Positions 14,081-25,418 are shown, counted from the stretch's first letter. The stretch: DNA of 41,275 bases from Ideonella sp. A 288 (GCF_002198735.1 NZ_MWLO01000140.1:1-41275); one strand, 5' to 3'. Notes: generated from the letters alone by a model not told the origin. Made by a program: numbers and translations.

Positions 14081-17000
14081 GGAGGGCCTCGCGGATCATC
14101 GGGCTCATGCGGTCGAACTGGAAGGCCTGGGCCAGCGCGCGCAGCGGCGCCAGCCAGAGGATGCATTCGGGGTGCTCGGCCTCGATCTGGTCGAGCAGGC
14201 GCTGCACGCCGCGCGGGTAGCCCAGGCGCACCACCTCCTGCAGCGCCAGCAGGTGCTCGCGGCTCGGCGCCACCGCGCCGGCCGGGCGGGTGGGCGGCGG
14301 CGGCACCGGTGGCGCCGCCTGCCATTGCAGGCCGAGCCGGGCGCCCAGCCAGTCGAGCAGTTCGTCGAAGCGCACGGGCTTGGTGACGAAGTCGGCCGGG
14401 CCGATGCCGACGTCGTTGTCCAGGCCCTTGTCGAAGGCGTTGGCCGAGACGATGGCCACCGGCGCGGCGCTCAGGTCCAGCCGACGCAGCGAGCGGATCG
14501 TCTCCCAACCGTCGATGCCGGGCATGGCCAGGTCCATCAGGATGGCGTCGACCGTGCCCTCGCGCAGCAGGCCCAGCGCGGCCGCGCCCGAGCCGGCCTG
14601 CAGCACGTCGAAGCCCACGGCCTCGAGACGGCGCGCCAGCAGCGTGCGGTCGACCTCCTCGTTGTCGACCACCAGCACGCGGCGCCGATCGCCGGCATAA
14701 CCATTGCGTGGCGCGGCCGGTTGCGGTGCGCGCACGCCCTGCAGCTCGGGCAGGAAAAGTCGGATGCGGAACAGCGTGCCCGCGCCCGGCCGCGACGACA
14801 CCGTCATCTCGCCGCCCATCAGGTCGGTGAGCATCTTGGCGATGGTCAGGCCCAGGCCCGTGCCCCCGGAGCCGCCGGGTGCGGTGCCCGAGGAATGCTC
14901 GCCGCGCGAGAACGGCTCGAAGATGCGCTCGATGTCGGCCGCCGCGATGCCCGGGCCGGTGTCCTCGATCTCGAACACGGCCATCTCGCGCACGTGCGTG
15001 GCGCGGAAGCTCACCCGCCCGGCCTGCGTGAACTTGACGGCGTTGCCCAGCACGTTGATCAGGATCTGCGTCAGCCGCCGCTCGTCGGCGCGCACCAGTT
15101 GCGGCGCCGAGCCGATGTCGTGCTCGAAGCGCAGGCCCTTGCCCAGCGCCTGCAGCTCGAACATCTGCACGATCTGCTCCAGCGCCTGGTGCAGCCGCAG
15201 CGGCTTGGGCTCTAGCGTGAGCTTGCCGCCTTCGATGCGGGCGATGTCGAGCGTGCCCTCGATCAGGCTCAGCAGGTGCTCGCCGCCGCGGCGGATCACG
15301 CCCACCGCCTGCTTGCGGTGGGGCGGCATGGCGGGGTCCTCGTCCAACAGCTGCGCATAGCCCAGGATGCTGTTCAGCGGCGTGCGCAGCTCGTGGCTGA
15401 CGGCCGAGATGTAGCGCGTCTTGGCCTGGTTGGCCGCGTCGGCGGCCTGCTTGGCGCGCTGCAGCTGCTCGTCGGTGCGGCGGTGCGAGTCGATCTCCTT
15501 CACCAGCGCCTCGGTCTGGCGGTTGGATTCCTCCTGCGCCACGCGGCGGCTGGTCTGCGTGAGCACCAGCCACCAGCCGATCACGCCGCCCAGCAGCAGC
15601 AGAGCGCAGTAGGCCTTGACGAAGGCCGCGCGCAGGCCCGGCACCAGGGCCGGCGCGGCATCGCCCATCTGGCGCAGCTCGACGTGGTAGATCGCCGTCA
15701 GCAGCCCGGCCAGCGCCGGCGCCACCACCGACATCAGCAGCAGGTAGCGGCCCAGGCCGGTGTCGAGCTGCGGCCACCAGCGCTGCGGCGTCAGCCGCCG
15801 CAGCACGGCGTTGAGCTGGGCCCGCGCGCGCGTGGCCTCGGGCTTGCACAGGTCGTGGCAGCGGGCATCCAGCGAGCAGCACAGCGAGCAGATCGGGCCG
15901 CCGTAGGCGGGGCACTGCGCCATGTCGTCGCCTTCGTAGTCGCGCTCGCAGATCACGCAGGAGCGCAGCACGCGGGCCCCCAGGTACGCGCCCTCCGGCG
16001 CCGTGCGCGCCAGGTAGTACCGGCCCTTCGTCGCCCAGGCGATCAGCGGCGCGGTGACGAAGGCCACCGCCATCGCGATGACGGCCGAGAAGGCCTGCGC
16101 CATGGCGCCGAACACGCCCAGGTAGGCCAGCATCGACAGCACCGAGGCCGCGCCCATCGCGCCCACGCCCACCGGGTTGACGTCGACCAGGTGCGCGCGC
16201 TTGAACTCGATGCCCTTCGGGCTCCAGCCCATCGGCTTGTTGATCACCAGGTCGGCCACCACCGCCATGATCCAGCTGATGGCGATGTTGGCGTACAGCC
16301 CCAGCACGCCACCGATGGCGCGGAACAACTCCAGCTCCATCAGCATCAGCGCAATCAGCGTGTTGAACACCACCCACACCACCCGCCCGGGGTGGCTGTG
16401 CGTCACCCGCGCGAAGAAGTTGGACCAGGCCAGCGACCCCGCGTAGGCGTTGGTCACGTTGATCTTGAGCTGCGACACCACCACCAGCAGCGCCGTGGCC
16501 GCCACCGCCCAGCCGTAGCGCGGGAACACCAGCTCGTAGGCGGCCAGGTACATCTGGTTGGGGTCGACCGCGCGGTCGGGCGGCACCGACAGCTGCAGCG
16601 CCAGGCAGGCCAGCAGCGCACCGCCCAGCATCTTCAGCACACCGGGCACCACCCAGCCCGGGCCGCCCACCAGCACGCCCATCCACCAGCGGCGGCGGTT
16701 GGCAGCCGTCTTCTCGGGCATGAAGCGCAGGTAGTCCACCTGCTCGCCCATCTGCGTGATCAGCGCGATGCCCACGGTGAGCGCGGCGCCGAAGCGCAGC
16801 GCGTCGAACTGGCCGCCGCCACCGTCCAGCCCCGCATAGGCGCGCAGGTCGGCCACCAGCGTGGGGTGCGCCTGAAAGACGTAGACGTACGGCACCACCA
16901 GCAGCACCAGCCACAGCGGCTGCGTCCACACCTGCAACTGCCCGATGGCGGTGACGCCGTGCGTGACCAGCGGCACCACCACCAGCGCGCACAACAGGTA

Positions 17001-17486
17001 ACCCCAGGCCGGCGGGATGTCGAAGGCCAGCTCCAGCGCGTAGGCCATGATGGCCGCCTCGAGCGCGAAGAAGATGAAGGTGAAGCTGGCGTACACCAGT
17101 GACGTGATGGTGGAGCCGATGTAGCCGAAGCCGGCGCCGCGGGTGAGCAGGTCCATGTCCAGCCCGTGGCGGGCAGCGTAGATGCTGATCGGCAGCCCGG
17201 CCGCGAAGATGATCAGCCCGGTGGCCAGGATGGCCCAGAAGGCGTTGACGAAGCCAAACTGCAGCAGCAGCGTGGCGCCCAGCGCCTCGAGCACCAGGAA
17301 CGAGGCCGCCCCGCCGAGCGCGGTGTTGGCCACCCGCCATTCGCTCCATTTGCGGAACGAGCGCGGCGTGAAGCGCAGCGCGTAGTCTTCCATCGTCTCG
17401 CGCGCGACCCAGGCGTTGTAGTCGCGGCGCACCTTGATGACGCGCTGCTGCGGCGGCGGATCGATGGGGCGGGCGGCGGCGTCCAT
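14061..17486 (-). CDS. NCS1-type permease fused to a hybrid histidine kinase
   Basis: The 1141-residue protein has four parts. Residues 25-490 are an NCS1 cytosine/purine/hydantoin-type permease with about 12 membrane segments and the motif MGEQVDYLRFMP. Residues 505-548 are a Cys-rich insert (CVICERD, CPAYGGPICSLCC, CHDLC). After two more membrane segments comes a coiled-coil linker, then HisKA and HATPase (SHELRTPLNSILGY near residue 695; DTGPGI; GGTGLGLTIAKML). A C-terminal receiver (VLVVDNEEVD, ILMDLAMPG) and a helical tail complete it. The design parallels CbrA, where an SSS transporter is fused to a kinase. It probably senses a nucleobase, hydantoin or related urea precursor. The ATG at 17486 precedes the conserved N-terminus; upstream frame is antisense to ureA. 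Confidence 0.85.
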   Translation of the reverse strand: MDAAARPIDPPPQQRVIKVRRDYNAWVARETMEDYALRFTPRSFRKWSEWRVANTALGGAASFLVLEALGATLLLQFGFVNAFWAILATGLIIFAAGLPISIYAARHGLDMDLLTRGAGFGYIGSTITSLVYASFTFIFFALEAAIMAYALELAFDIPPAWGYLLCALVVVPLVTHGVTAIGQLQVWTQPLWLVLLVVPYVYVFQAHPTLVADLRAYAGLDGGGGQFDALRFGAALTVGIALITQMGEQVDYLRFMPEKTAANRRRWWMGVLVGGPGWVVPGVLKMLGGALLACLALQLSVPPDRAVDPNQMYLAAYELVFPRYGWAVAATALLVVVSQLKINVTNAYAGSLAWSNFFARVTHSHPGRVVWVVFNTLIALMLMELELFRAIGGVLGLYANIAISWIMAVVADLVINKPMGWSPKGIEFKRAHLVDVNPVGVGAMGAASVLSMLAYLGVFGAMAQAFSAVIAMAVAFVTAPLIAWATKGRYYLARTAPEGAYLGARVLRSCVICERDYEGDDMAQCPAYGGPICSLCCSLDARCHDLCKPEATRARAQLNAVLRRLTPQRWWPQLDTGLGRYLLLMSVVAPALAGLLTAIYHVELRQMGDAAPALVPGLRAAFVKAYCALLLLGGVIGWWLVLTQTSRRVAQEESNRQTEALVKEIDSHRRTDEQLQRAKQAADAANQAKTRYISAVSHELRTPLNSILGYAQLLDEDPAMPPHRKQAVGVIRRGGEHLLSLIEGTLDIARIEGGKLTLEPKPLRLHQALEQIVQMFELQALGKGLRFEHDIGSAPQLVRADERRLTQILINVLGNAVKFTQAGRVSFRATHVREMAVFEIEDTGPGIAAADIERIFEPFSRGEHSSGTAPGGSGGTGLGLTIAKMLTDLMGGEMTVSSRPGAGTLFRIRLFLPELQGVRAPQPAAPRNGYAGDRRRVLVVDNEEVDRTLLARRLEAVGFDVLQAGSGAAALGLLREGTVDAILMDLAMPGIDGWETIRSLRRLDLSAAPVAIVSANAFDKGLDNDVGIGPADFVTKPVRFDELLDWLGARLGLQWQAAPPVPPPPTRPAGAVAPSREHLLALQEVVRLGYPRGVQRLLDQIEAEHPECILWLAPLRALAQAFQFDRMSPMIREALHETPAG

Positions 17487-17621
17487 AGATGCGCAGGGAT
17501 GCACGATGCGCGCCACCGCGGTGCACGGCGGCCGGTGCGCCGGCGCCCTGCCCCCCGAACCCGATGCCCACCCGGGCGGCGCGCGCGGCGACGGTGGCAC
17601 CGAATGTGCTGATGCCGCCGC

Positions 17622-17924
17622 ATGGACCTGACCCCGCGCGAAAAGGACAAGCTGCTGATCTTCACCGCCGCGCTGCTGGCCGAGCGCCGGCGCGCCCGCG
17701 GGCTGAAGCTCAACCACCCCGAGGCGATCGCGCTGATCACCGCCGCCATCATGGAAGGCGCCCGCGACGGCCGCACCGTGGCGCAGCTGATGAGCGAGGG
17801 CAAGACGGTGCTCGGTCGCGGCGACGTGATGGAAGGCGTGGCCGAGATGATCCCCGAGATCCAGGTCGAGGCCACCTTCCCGGACGGCACCAAATTGGTG
17901 ACCGTGCACCAACCCATTGCATGA
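17622..17924 (+). CDS. ureA: Urease gamma subunit
   Basis: The 100-residue protein begins [23 protein letters not shown] and contains [21 protein letters not shown] and [15 protein letters not shown], the full UreA pattern at normal length. It is a structural subunit of the nickel enzyme that hydrolyses urea to ammonia and carbamate. It is the first gene of ureA-ureJ-ureB-ureC and is divergent from the NCS1-kinase gene across 135 bp, where the promoters of both must lie. Its stop overlaps an ATG (ATGA) in frame with ureJ. Confidence 0.95.
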   Translation: MDLTPREKDKLLIFTAALLAERRRARGLKLNHPEAIALITAAIMEGARDGRTVAQLMSEGKTVLGRGDVMEGVAEMIPEIQVEATFPDGTKLVTVHQPIA

Positions 17925-17956
17925 CGCACCAGTTCGAGACCTTTCGGAGAAGCCCG

Positions 17957-18592
17957 ATGCACGCACCTGCCCCACGCGCCCGAACGGCTCGCCCGCCGGC
18001 CTCGCCCTCCCGCTGGGCGCCGGCGCTGGCCGCCGCGCTGCTGTTGGCGGCCCCCGGCCTGGCGCTGGCCCATGCCGGCGCCGATGGCGCCGCGCACCAT
18101 GGCGCCGCCTCCGGTTTCGCCGCCGGCTTCGCACACCCGTTCAGCGGCCTCGACCACCTGGCCGCGATGCTGGCCATCGGCGCCTGGGGCGCCACCGCGG
18201 TGCGGCGCTGGTGGGCCGCGCCCGCAGCCTTCGCCGTGATGGTGCTGCTGGGCGCGCTGCTGTCGGCCGCCGGCTTGAAGGCGCCGATGGTCGAGCCAGC
18301 CATCGCCACCTCGCTGGTGGTGCTGGGCGCGGTGCTGGCGGGACGGGCCATCTGGCCGGTGGCGCCGATGGTGGCGGTGGCCGCGTGCTTTGCCATCTTC
18401 CACGGCGCGGCGCATGGCACCGAACTGGGCGGCCCCGCGGCGCTGGCCGGCATGGTGGCGGCCACCGCGCTGCTGCACGCGATGGGCCTGGCCATCGGCT
18501 TCGCGATGCGTGGCCAGAGCGCCTGGTGGCCGCGGCTGGCAGGCACGGCGGTCACGATGTTCGGCACCGCCCTGCTGATCGGCTGGATGTGA
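17957..18592 (+). CDS. ureJ: HupE/UreJ nickel permease-like protein inside the urease operon
   Basis: The 211-residue protein has a signal peptide ending ALAHAGADG, a His pair, the hallmark [19 protein letters not shown] and a second motif [10 protein letters not shown], with six membrane segments. UreJ/HupE proteins import nickel or assist its delivery to urease or hydrogenase. I chose ATG 17957 because GGAGA stands 7 bases upstream and a signal peptide follows; ATG 17921, overlapping the ureA stop, would add 12 residues and is possible. It lies between ureA and ureB, ending 2 bp before the ureB ATG. Confidence 0.88.
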   Translation: MHAPAPRARTARPPASPSRWAPALAAALLLAAPGLALAHAGADGAAHHGAASGFAAGFAHPFSGLDHLAAMLAIGAWGATAVRRWWAAPAAFAVMVLLGALLSAAGLKAPMVEPAIATSLVVLGAVLAGRAIWPVAPMVAVAACFAIFHGAAHGTELGGPAALAGMVAATALLHAMGLAIGFAMRGQSAWWPRLAGTAVTMFGTALLIGWM

Positions 18593-18594
18593 GC

Positions 18595-18900
18595 ATGGTG
18601 CCCGGCGAACTGCTCACCGACGGCCCCGACCTGGCGCTGAACCCCGGCCGCCGAACCACCACGCTGGTGGTCGAGAACGCCGCCGACCGGCCGATCCAGG
18701 TGGGCTCGCACTACCACTTTGCCGAGACCAACGCGGCGCTGCGCTTCGACCGCGCCGCCGCACGCGGCATGCGGCTGAACATCCCGTCGGGCACCGCGGT
18801 GCGCTTCGAGCCCGGCCAGCAACGCACGGTGGAACTGGTGGACTACGCCGGCGACCGCCAGGTCTGGGGCTTTCGCGCCCTGATCCAAGGAAATCTCTGA
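18595..18900 (+). CDS. ureB: Urease beta subunit
   Basis: The 101-residue protein begins MVPGELL and carries [37 protein letters not shown] and the ending [12 protein letters not shown], all typical of UreB. It packs with UreA and UreC in the trimeric urease core. The ATG at 18595 follows the ureJ stop by 2 bp, so translation is coupled. Between its stop and ureC lies an 80-bp gap filled by a GC-rich intergenic repeat. Confidence 0.95.
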   Translation: MVPGELLTDGPDLALNPGRRTTTLVVENAADRPIQVGSHYHFAETNAALRFDRAAARGMRLNIPSGTAVRFEPGQQRTVELVDYAGDRQVWGFRALIQGNL

Positions 18901-18910
18901 AATGAACCGA

Positions 18911-18974
18911 CCCCAAGCTCACTTCGTTCGCTGCCCCCGAGGGGCGCGTCAGCCCCTTCGGGCGGCCGGGCGGG
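18911..18974. repeat. REP-like intergenic element of Burkholderiales type
   Basis: The stretch contains CCCCAAGCTCACTTCGTTCG, then the hairpin CCCCGAGGGG and a CCCCTTCGGG-type stem. I recognise it as the common intergenic repeat of Comamonadaceae and relatives. It lies inside the urease operon, between ureB and ureC, and could affect mRNA processing. No second copy is seen in the window. Confidence 0.55.
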
Positions 18975-18980
18975 TCTGAC

Positions 18981-20735
<1,755 letters not shown>

Positions 20736-20757
20736 GCGCCCCAGGTCGGGCCCCCAC

Positions 20758-22860
20758 TCAGGTCAGGCCTGACACCGGCACCTCGACGGTGTCGTCCACC
20801 CGCGGCGCGTGCGCCAGCAGATAGTCCACGCACGCCGCCGACGGCAGCGGCGCGCTGTGCAGGTAGCCCTGGAACACATCGCAGCCCAGCGCGGCCAGGG
20901 CCTCCTGCTGCTCGGCCGTCTCGACGAACTCGGCCACCACCTCCACCTGCTGGGCGCGGCCGAAGGCGGTGATGGTGGCGATGATGTCGCCGCAGATCGG
21001 GTTGTGCAGCACGTCGCGGGTGAGCGAGCCGTCGATCTTGATGGCGTGCACCGGGAAGCGCCGCAGGTGCAGCAGCGACGAGTAGCCCATGCCAAAGTCG
21101 TCCATCGCCAGCGTCACGCCCATCGCCACGATCTGGCCCAGGTTGTCGTCCACCCCCTGGCCCGCCGGCACGGCGTGGCTTTCGGTGATCTCCAGTTCGA
21201 TCTCGCCGGGCGACAGGCGGTGCTGGGCCAGGCAGAAGGCCAGTTGCGCCGGAAGTTGCGGGTCCAGCAACTGCAGCGGCGACACGTTGATGGCCATGCG
21301 GATGCGCGACAGGCCGAGGGCGTTCCACTGCGCCTTGCGGGCGCAGGCCTCGTCCAGCACCCAGGCGCCCAGGCGGCGGATCAGGTCGCCGTCCTCGGCC
21401 AGCGTGACGGCCACGTCGGCACGGATGGGGCCGTGGCGCGGGTGCGTCCAGCGCAGCAGCGCCTCGACGCCCACCGCAGCGCCGCTGCGGTCGTGCTTGG
21501 GCTGGAAGGCCAGCGCCAGTGCGGGGCTGCCGATGTCGCGGGCCAGGTCGGCGAACAGGCCGCGGGCGATCAGGCCCACCTCGTCGTTGCGCCGCAGCGA
21601 CGACACGTGGCGCTGTCCCTGCGCGACGATGGCCTCGCTGGCGGACTGCAGCGCATCGGCCTGGCTGCGCAGGCGCTGCGCCTCCACCCGCCGCGCGAAC
21701 GGCAGGTAGATCAGCGTGCTCAGCAGCAGGCCGGCCGCCTGCAGCGCCACGCCGCGCCACGAGCCGGTGATCAGGTAGCCCGACAGCAGCGGCGGTGTCG
21801 TCCAGGGCACGGCCACGTTGTGCAGCGGCACCAGCCCGGCGTGCACCGCGGCCAGCGACAGCCAGGCCAGCGCCAGCGGGGCCAGCAGGAAGGGCAGCAG
21901 GAACATCGGGTTCAACGCGATCGGCAGGCCGAAGATCAGCAGCTCGTTGATGTTGAAGATCGACGGCAGCACCGACATCTGCGCCACGCGCCGGTGCGGG
22001 CCCTCGCGGGCGACGATGAACAGCGCCACCATCAACCCCAGCGTGGCGCCGGTGCCACCCAGCAGCACGAAGTTGTCGATCAGCGGGCGCCAGGCCAGCG
22101 CCGGGTCGAAAGCCGCGCCGGGGGCGCCAAAGACCTGCGGCCCCAGCTGGTCCAGCACCTTGCCGCCGTGGATGCCTGCGAACCACAGCCCCTGGTTGAT
22201 CAGCACCGCGGCGCTGGTGAGCAGCCAGTCGGCGTCCATCCAGCGGTTGATGGCCGGTGCCAGCCCGGACAACCACTGCGTGCCCGGCGCCGGCAGCGCC
22301 ACCACGGCCTCGGCCACCAGCATGGCGGCCAGGCCGGCCACCACCATCGCCGGGGTCAGTCGCGTGGCGTGATAGAACAGCGGTGCGCTCTCATAGCCCA
22401 GCGCCATCCATCGCATCGACCGCCGGGCGGCCAGGGCCCGCAGCAGTTCGGGCGTGGCGATGCCGACGGCGATGCCCAGCAGCATGGAGGCATGGCCCAG
22501 CGCGGCGATGTCGGGCCCCTCGCTGACCACCAGCACGAGCATGAAGTTGGCCATCGCCGAGATGCCGGCCAGCAGCGGCAGCAGCGGTTCCTCGCCCTGC
22601 GGCACGGGCATGCGTCGCGCCAGCTGGCTGCTCAGCACCATGGCCAGCGCCAGGCCGAAGATGCCGTAGGTGCCCTGCACCACGCCCTGGGTGGCCGCCT
22701 GCCAGCCGGTGCCCAGCAACCGGGTGAGCCACTCGCTCCACCCCGGGATCGGCAGGTTGCCCAGCAGCACCGCGGCAGTGCCGAAGATGGTGAGCGGCAG
22801 CAGCGCGACGAAACTGTCGCGCACGGCGATGGCCCAGAGCTGGGAACGGTTCAGCAACAT
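20758..22860 (-). CDS. PTS EIIC-like permease fused to an EAL phosphodiesterase domain
   Basis: The 700-residue protein joins a cellobiose/lactose-type EIIC membrane domain (residues 1-400, about ten segments; NINELLIFGLPIALNP and GGTGATLGL) to a cytoplasmic EAL domain (residues 445-690). EAL signature residues are present: VEALLRW, INVSPLQL, EIELEITES, MDDFGMGYSS, IKIDGSL and VVAEFVETAEQQ, so c-di-GMP hydrolysis is likely. No EIIA, EIIB or HPr gene is nearby, so the EIIC part may act as a ligand sensor rather than a transporter. It is convergent with ureC and divergent from ureF, in the place where ureE often stands. Confidence 0.85.
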   Translation of the reverse strand: MLLNRSQLWAIAVRDSFVALLPLTIFGTAAVLLGNLPIPGWSEWLTRLLGTGWQAATQGVVQGTYGIFGLALAMVLSSQLARRMPVPQGEEPLLPLLAGISAMANFMLVLVVSEGPDIAALGHASMLLGIAVGIATPELLRALAARRSMRWMALGYESAPLFYHATRLTPAMVVAGLAAMLVAEAVVALPAPGTQWLSGLAPAINRWMDADWLLTSAAVLINQGLWFAGIHGGKVLDQLGPQVFGAPGAAFDPALAWRPLIDNFVLLGGTGATLGLMVALFIVAREGPHRRVAQMSVLPSIFNINELLIFGLPIALNPMFLLPFLLAPLALAWLSLAAVHAGLVPLHNVAVPWTTPPLLSGYLITGSWRGVALQAAGLLLSTLIYLPFARRVEAQRLRSQADALQSASEAIVAQGQRHVSSLRRNDEVGLIARGLFADLARDIGSPALALAFQPKHDRSGAAVGVEALLRWTHPRHGPIRADVAVTLAEDGDLIRRLGAWVLDEACARKAQWNALGLSRIRMAINVSPLQLLDPQLPAQLAFCLAQHRLSPGEIELEITESHAVPAGQGVDDNLGQIVAMGVTLAMDDFGMGYSSLLHLRRFPVHAIKIDGSLTRDVLHNPICGDIIATITAFGRAQQVEVVAEFVETAEQQEALAALGCDVFQGYLHSAPLPSAACVDYLLAHAPRVDDTVEVPVSGLT

Positions 22861-23126
22861 CGGTCAGTGGAATGGCATGGATCGGTCCGGATTCACGGCC
22901 CGTCGGTGCTGCCGCATTTCAGGTGTTATCGGATGCTGGCCGGGGCGCTTGAGCACGGCCCGGGCACGCCGCGCGCCGATCTGAGGGCCGACCGCCGCGG
23001 CCGGTTGGTGAATGGTCTGCATGAACACCCCTGCCCCCGGTATGCCGCCGGCCCGCACCATTCTGGACTGGGAAGGCGGCCCCGGATTGCGCGGGCGCAA
23101 GCCGGGCCGGTGTCACACTGCACGCC

Positions 23127-23864
23127 ATGCGCGATGCCCCTGCCACCCCCGCCGACACACCCACGCGCGCCGACGCCCCGGCGCTGCAGCCCCGCGGTCT
23201 GCTGGGCCTGATCTGGCTGGCCTCGCCGGCGCTGCCGGTGGGCGGCTTTGCCTATTCCGAAGGGCTGGAGGCCGCCATCGAATCGGGCCAGGCCGCGGGC
23301 GAGGCCGGCGTGACGACCTGGCTGCTCGACCAGCTGGTGCTGTCGCAAGCCCGTGCCGACCTGGCCGTCACCGCCCGGGCCATCACCGCCTGGCGTGACG
23401 GCGACCTGGCCGGCATCGCCCGCCTGAACGACTGGGTGCGCCAGACGCGCGAGAGCGCCGAACTGCGCGGCCAGACCGAGCAGATGGGCCGCTCGATGCA
23501 CGAATGGCTGCGCCTGCGCGGCGCGCAGGACACGGCGGTGCAGGCCTTGGGGGCCCTGCAGCCGGCCCCCACCTGGCCGGTGGCCTGGGCGCTGGCGGCG
23601 GCACAGACAGGCGCCCCGCTGCGCGACGCGCTGCTGGCGCATGCCTTCGGCTGGGCCGAGAACATGGTGCAGGCCGCGCTGAAGGCCGTGCCACTGGGCC
23701 AGACCGCGGGGCAGCGCGTGCTGCAGCGGCTAGCCGATGCCATCCCGGCGGCGGTGGACTCGGCCATCGCCCTGCCCGACGACGCCCGGCAGGCCTTCAC
23801 GCCGATGCTGGCCATCCTGTCGGCGCGGCACGAGGTGCAGTACTCGCGGCTGTTCCGGTCCTGA
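23127..23864 (+). CDS. ureF: Urease accessory protein UreF
   Basis: The 245-residue protein has the UreF N-terminal motif ([21 protein letters not shown]), [15 protein letters not shown] in the middle and the conserved end (YSRLFRS). UreF acts with UreD/UreH and UreG to deliver nickel and carbon dioxide to apo-urease, controlling UreG GTP hydrolysis. The N-terminus has about 25 Pro/Ala-rich residues before homology begins. It is separated from ureC by the opposite-strand EIIC-EAL gene and from ureG by an opposite-strand lipoprotein gene, so it probably has its own promoter in the 266-bp divergent gap. Confidence 0.93.
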   Translation: MRDAPATPADTPTRADAPALQPRGLLGLIWLASPALPVGGFAYSEGLEAAIESGQAAGEAGVTTWLLDQLVLSQARADLAVTARAITAWRDGDLAGIARLNDWVRQTRESAELRGQTEQMGRSMHEWLRLRGAQDTAVQALGALQPAPTWPVAWALAAAQTGAPLRDALLAHAFGWAENMVQAALKAVPLGQTAGQRVLQRLADAIPAAVDSAIALPDDARQAFTPMLAILSARHEVQYSRLFRS

Positions 23865-23893
23865 GCGAGCGCAGGCCGATTGGCCGGTCTGTG

Positions 23894-23947
23894 GCGAACC
23901 CAGCCGGGCGCCGCGCGGCGGCGAACCCAGGCGGGCGCCGCGCGGCG
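23894..23947. repeat. Two tandem 27-bp units after ureF
   Basis: Units at 23894-23920 and 23921-23947 differ by a single base (C/G at the 11th position) and each includes GGCGCCGCGCGGC, which can fold. They lie between the convergent ureF and RCC1 lipoprotein genes and may serve as a bidirectional transcription stop. Confidence 0.7.
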
Positions 23948-23957
23948 GCGCGAGTGG

Positions 23958-25418
23958 TCAGGGCAGGTTGGTGGGCGAGGTGATCGGCGCCGGCGGGCTG
24001 CCGTGGCCCTGCTGACCTTCGGCGTTGCGCCCCCAGGTCCACAGCGTGCCGTCGGCGCGCAGGCCGAAGGTGCCGAGCGCTCCGGCGGACATTGCCGTCC
24101 AGTTGGCCACGCTGCCGATCTTCGCCGGCACGGTCGGTGCTGCCACGCCGCCATCGCCCAGCTGGCCATCGCTGTTGGAGCCCCAGGTCCACAGGGTGCC
24201 GTCGGACTGGATGGCCACGCTGTGCGCACCGCCCGCGGCGATCACCATCCAGTCGGTGGACAGGCCCACCTGGGCCGGCGCCAGGGCGTTGGTGGCGGTG
24301 CCCAGGCCCAGTTGACCGGCCGCGTTGGCGCCCCAGGCGAACAGCGCGCCGTCGGAGCGTACGCCCAGCGTGTGCTCGCCACCGGCCGACACCGCGGCCC
24401 AGGCCGAGGTGCTGGCCAGCTTGGTCGGCACCAGCACGCGGGTGGTGGTGCCCAGGCCGAGCTGGCCCTTGGCGTTTTCGCCCCAGGCCCACAGCGCGCC
24501 ATCCTTGCGTCGCGCCACGGTGTGGCCGGCGCCGGCCGCCACGTTCAGCCAGTCGACCGACTGGGCAATGATGCGCACCGGCGCCGAGCGGTCGATGGTG
24601 GTGCCGTCGCCCACCTGGCCGCTGAAGTTGCGGCCCCAGGCCCACAGGCTGCCGTCCTTCTTGATCGCCAGCGTGTGAGCCACCCCGGCGGCGATGGCCT
24701 TGAAGTCGGCCTTGTCGGTGACACGCACCGGCGACGCGCGGTCGATGAAAGTGCCGTCGCCCAACTGGCCGTTGAGGTTGGCACCCCAGGCCCACAGCGT
24801 GCCGTCGCTGCGCAGCGCCACGGTGTGGAATTCGCCGACGGCCACCGCCGTCCAGGTGTTGACGGTGCCCACGCGCACCGGCGCGATGCGGTCGGTGGTG
24901 GTGCCGTCGCCGAGCTGGCCCGAGCGGTTCCAGCCCCAGGCCCACAGGCTGCCGTCGGTCTTCAAGGCCACGCTGTGGTTGTGGCCGGTGGCCACGGCGA
25001 CGTAGGGCCCACGCACCGTCAGGCCCAGGCTGCCCGAGACGGTGCCCACGGTGGCGGTGGCCGTGCCGGCGCCCGCGGCCCGGGCCGTGGCCAGGCCCGT
25101 GCCCGACACCGCCACCTGCGTGCCATCGCCCGCCCAGGTGACGCCACTGGTCAGCGCCGACGTCGTGCCGTTGTCGTAGGTTCCGGTGGCGGCGAGTTGC
25201 AGCGTGCTGCCGACGGTGGTGGTGACGGTGGCCGCGCTCACCGCGATCGAGCGCAGCACCGGGGCGGCGGGCGTGCCGGTGGTGCCGGTGGTGCCGGTAC
25301 CGCTGCCCGTGCCGGTGGCGGGGGTCGAATCGCCGCCGCCACCGCCGCAGGCGGCGATCGCCAGGATCGTCAGCAGCGGCATCAGCCAGCGGGAGAGGGC
25401 AGATCGAAAAGCGTGCAT
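23958..25418 (-). CDS. Outer-surface lipoprotein with Ig-like domain and RCC1 repeats
   Basis: The 486-residue protein has a lipoprotein signal (ILAIAAC, lipid-bearing Cys24) and a Gly/Thr-rich linker. A bacterial Ig-like (Big_2) domain follows ([20 protein letters not shown], residues 55-135), then about seven RCC1-type repeats of 50 residues, each with an SLWAWG-like and GQLGDGT-like motif. RCC1 repeats build a beta-propeller used for protein binding. It is probably anchored in the outer membrane. It sits alone on the minus strand between ureF and ureG, a position with no functional link to urease that I can see. Confidence 0.88.
   Translation of the reverse strand: MHAFRSALSRWLMPLLTILAIAACGGGGGDSTPATGTGSGTGTTGTTGTPAAPVLRSIAVSAATVTTTVGSTLQLAATGTYDNGTTSALTSGVTWAGDGTQVAVSGTGLATARAAGAGTATATVGTVSGSLGLTVRGPYVAVATGHNHSVALKTDGSLWAWGWNRSGQLGDGTTTDRIAPVRVGTVNTWTAVAVGEFHTVALRSDGTLWAWGANLNGQLGDGTFIDRASPVRVTDKADFKAIAAGVAHTLAIKKDGSLWAWGRNFSGQVGDGTTIDRSAPVRIIAQSVDWLNVAAGAGHTVARRKDGALWAWGENAKGQLGLGTTTRVLVPTKLASTSAWAAVSAGGEHTLGVRSDGALFAWGANAAGQLGLGTATNALAPAQVGLSTDWMVIAAGGAHSVAIQSDGTLWTWGSNSDGQLGDGGVAAPTVPAKIGSVANWTAMSAGALGTFGLRADGTLWTWGRNAEGQQGHGSPPAPITSPTNLP

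Noticed and set aside
17487-18134. N-terminal extension of the NCS1-kinase by 216 residues
   Set aside because: The extension is antisense to ureA and ureJ and is Arg/His-rich; homology starts after the ATG at 17486.
20762-20773. GTCAGGCCTGAC perfect palindrome as an operator or terminator
   Set aside because: It lies within the last codons of the EIIC-EAL gene at a convergent junction, and a 12-bp palindrome is weak evidence in such GC-rich sequence.
24000-25000. Regular repeats at about 150-bp spacing as a CRISPR-like or satellite array
   Set aside because: They encode the RCC1 repeats of the lipoprotein; periodicity is at protein level and the DNA copies are diverged.
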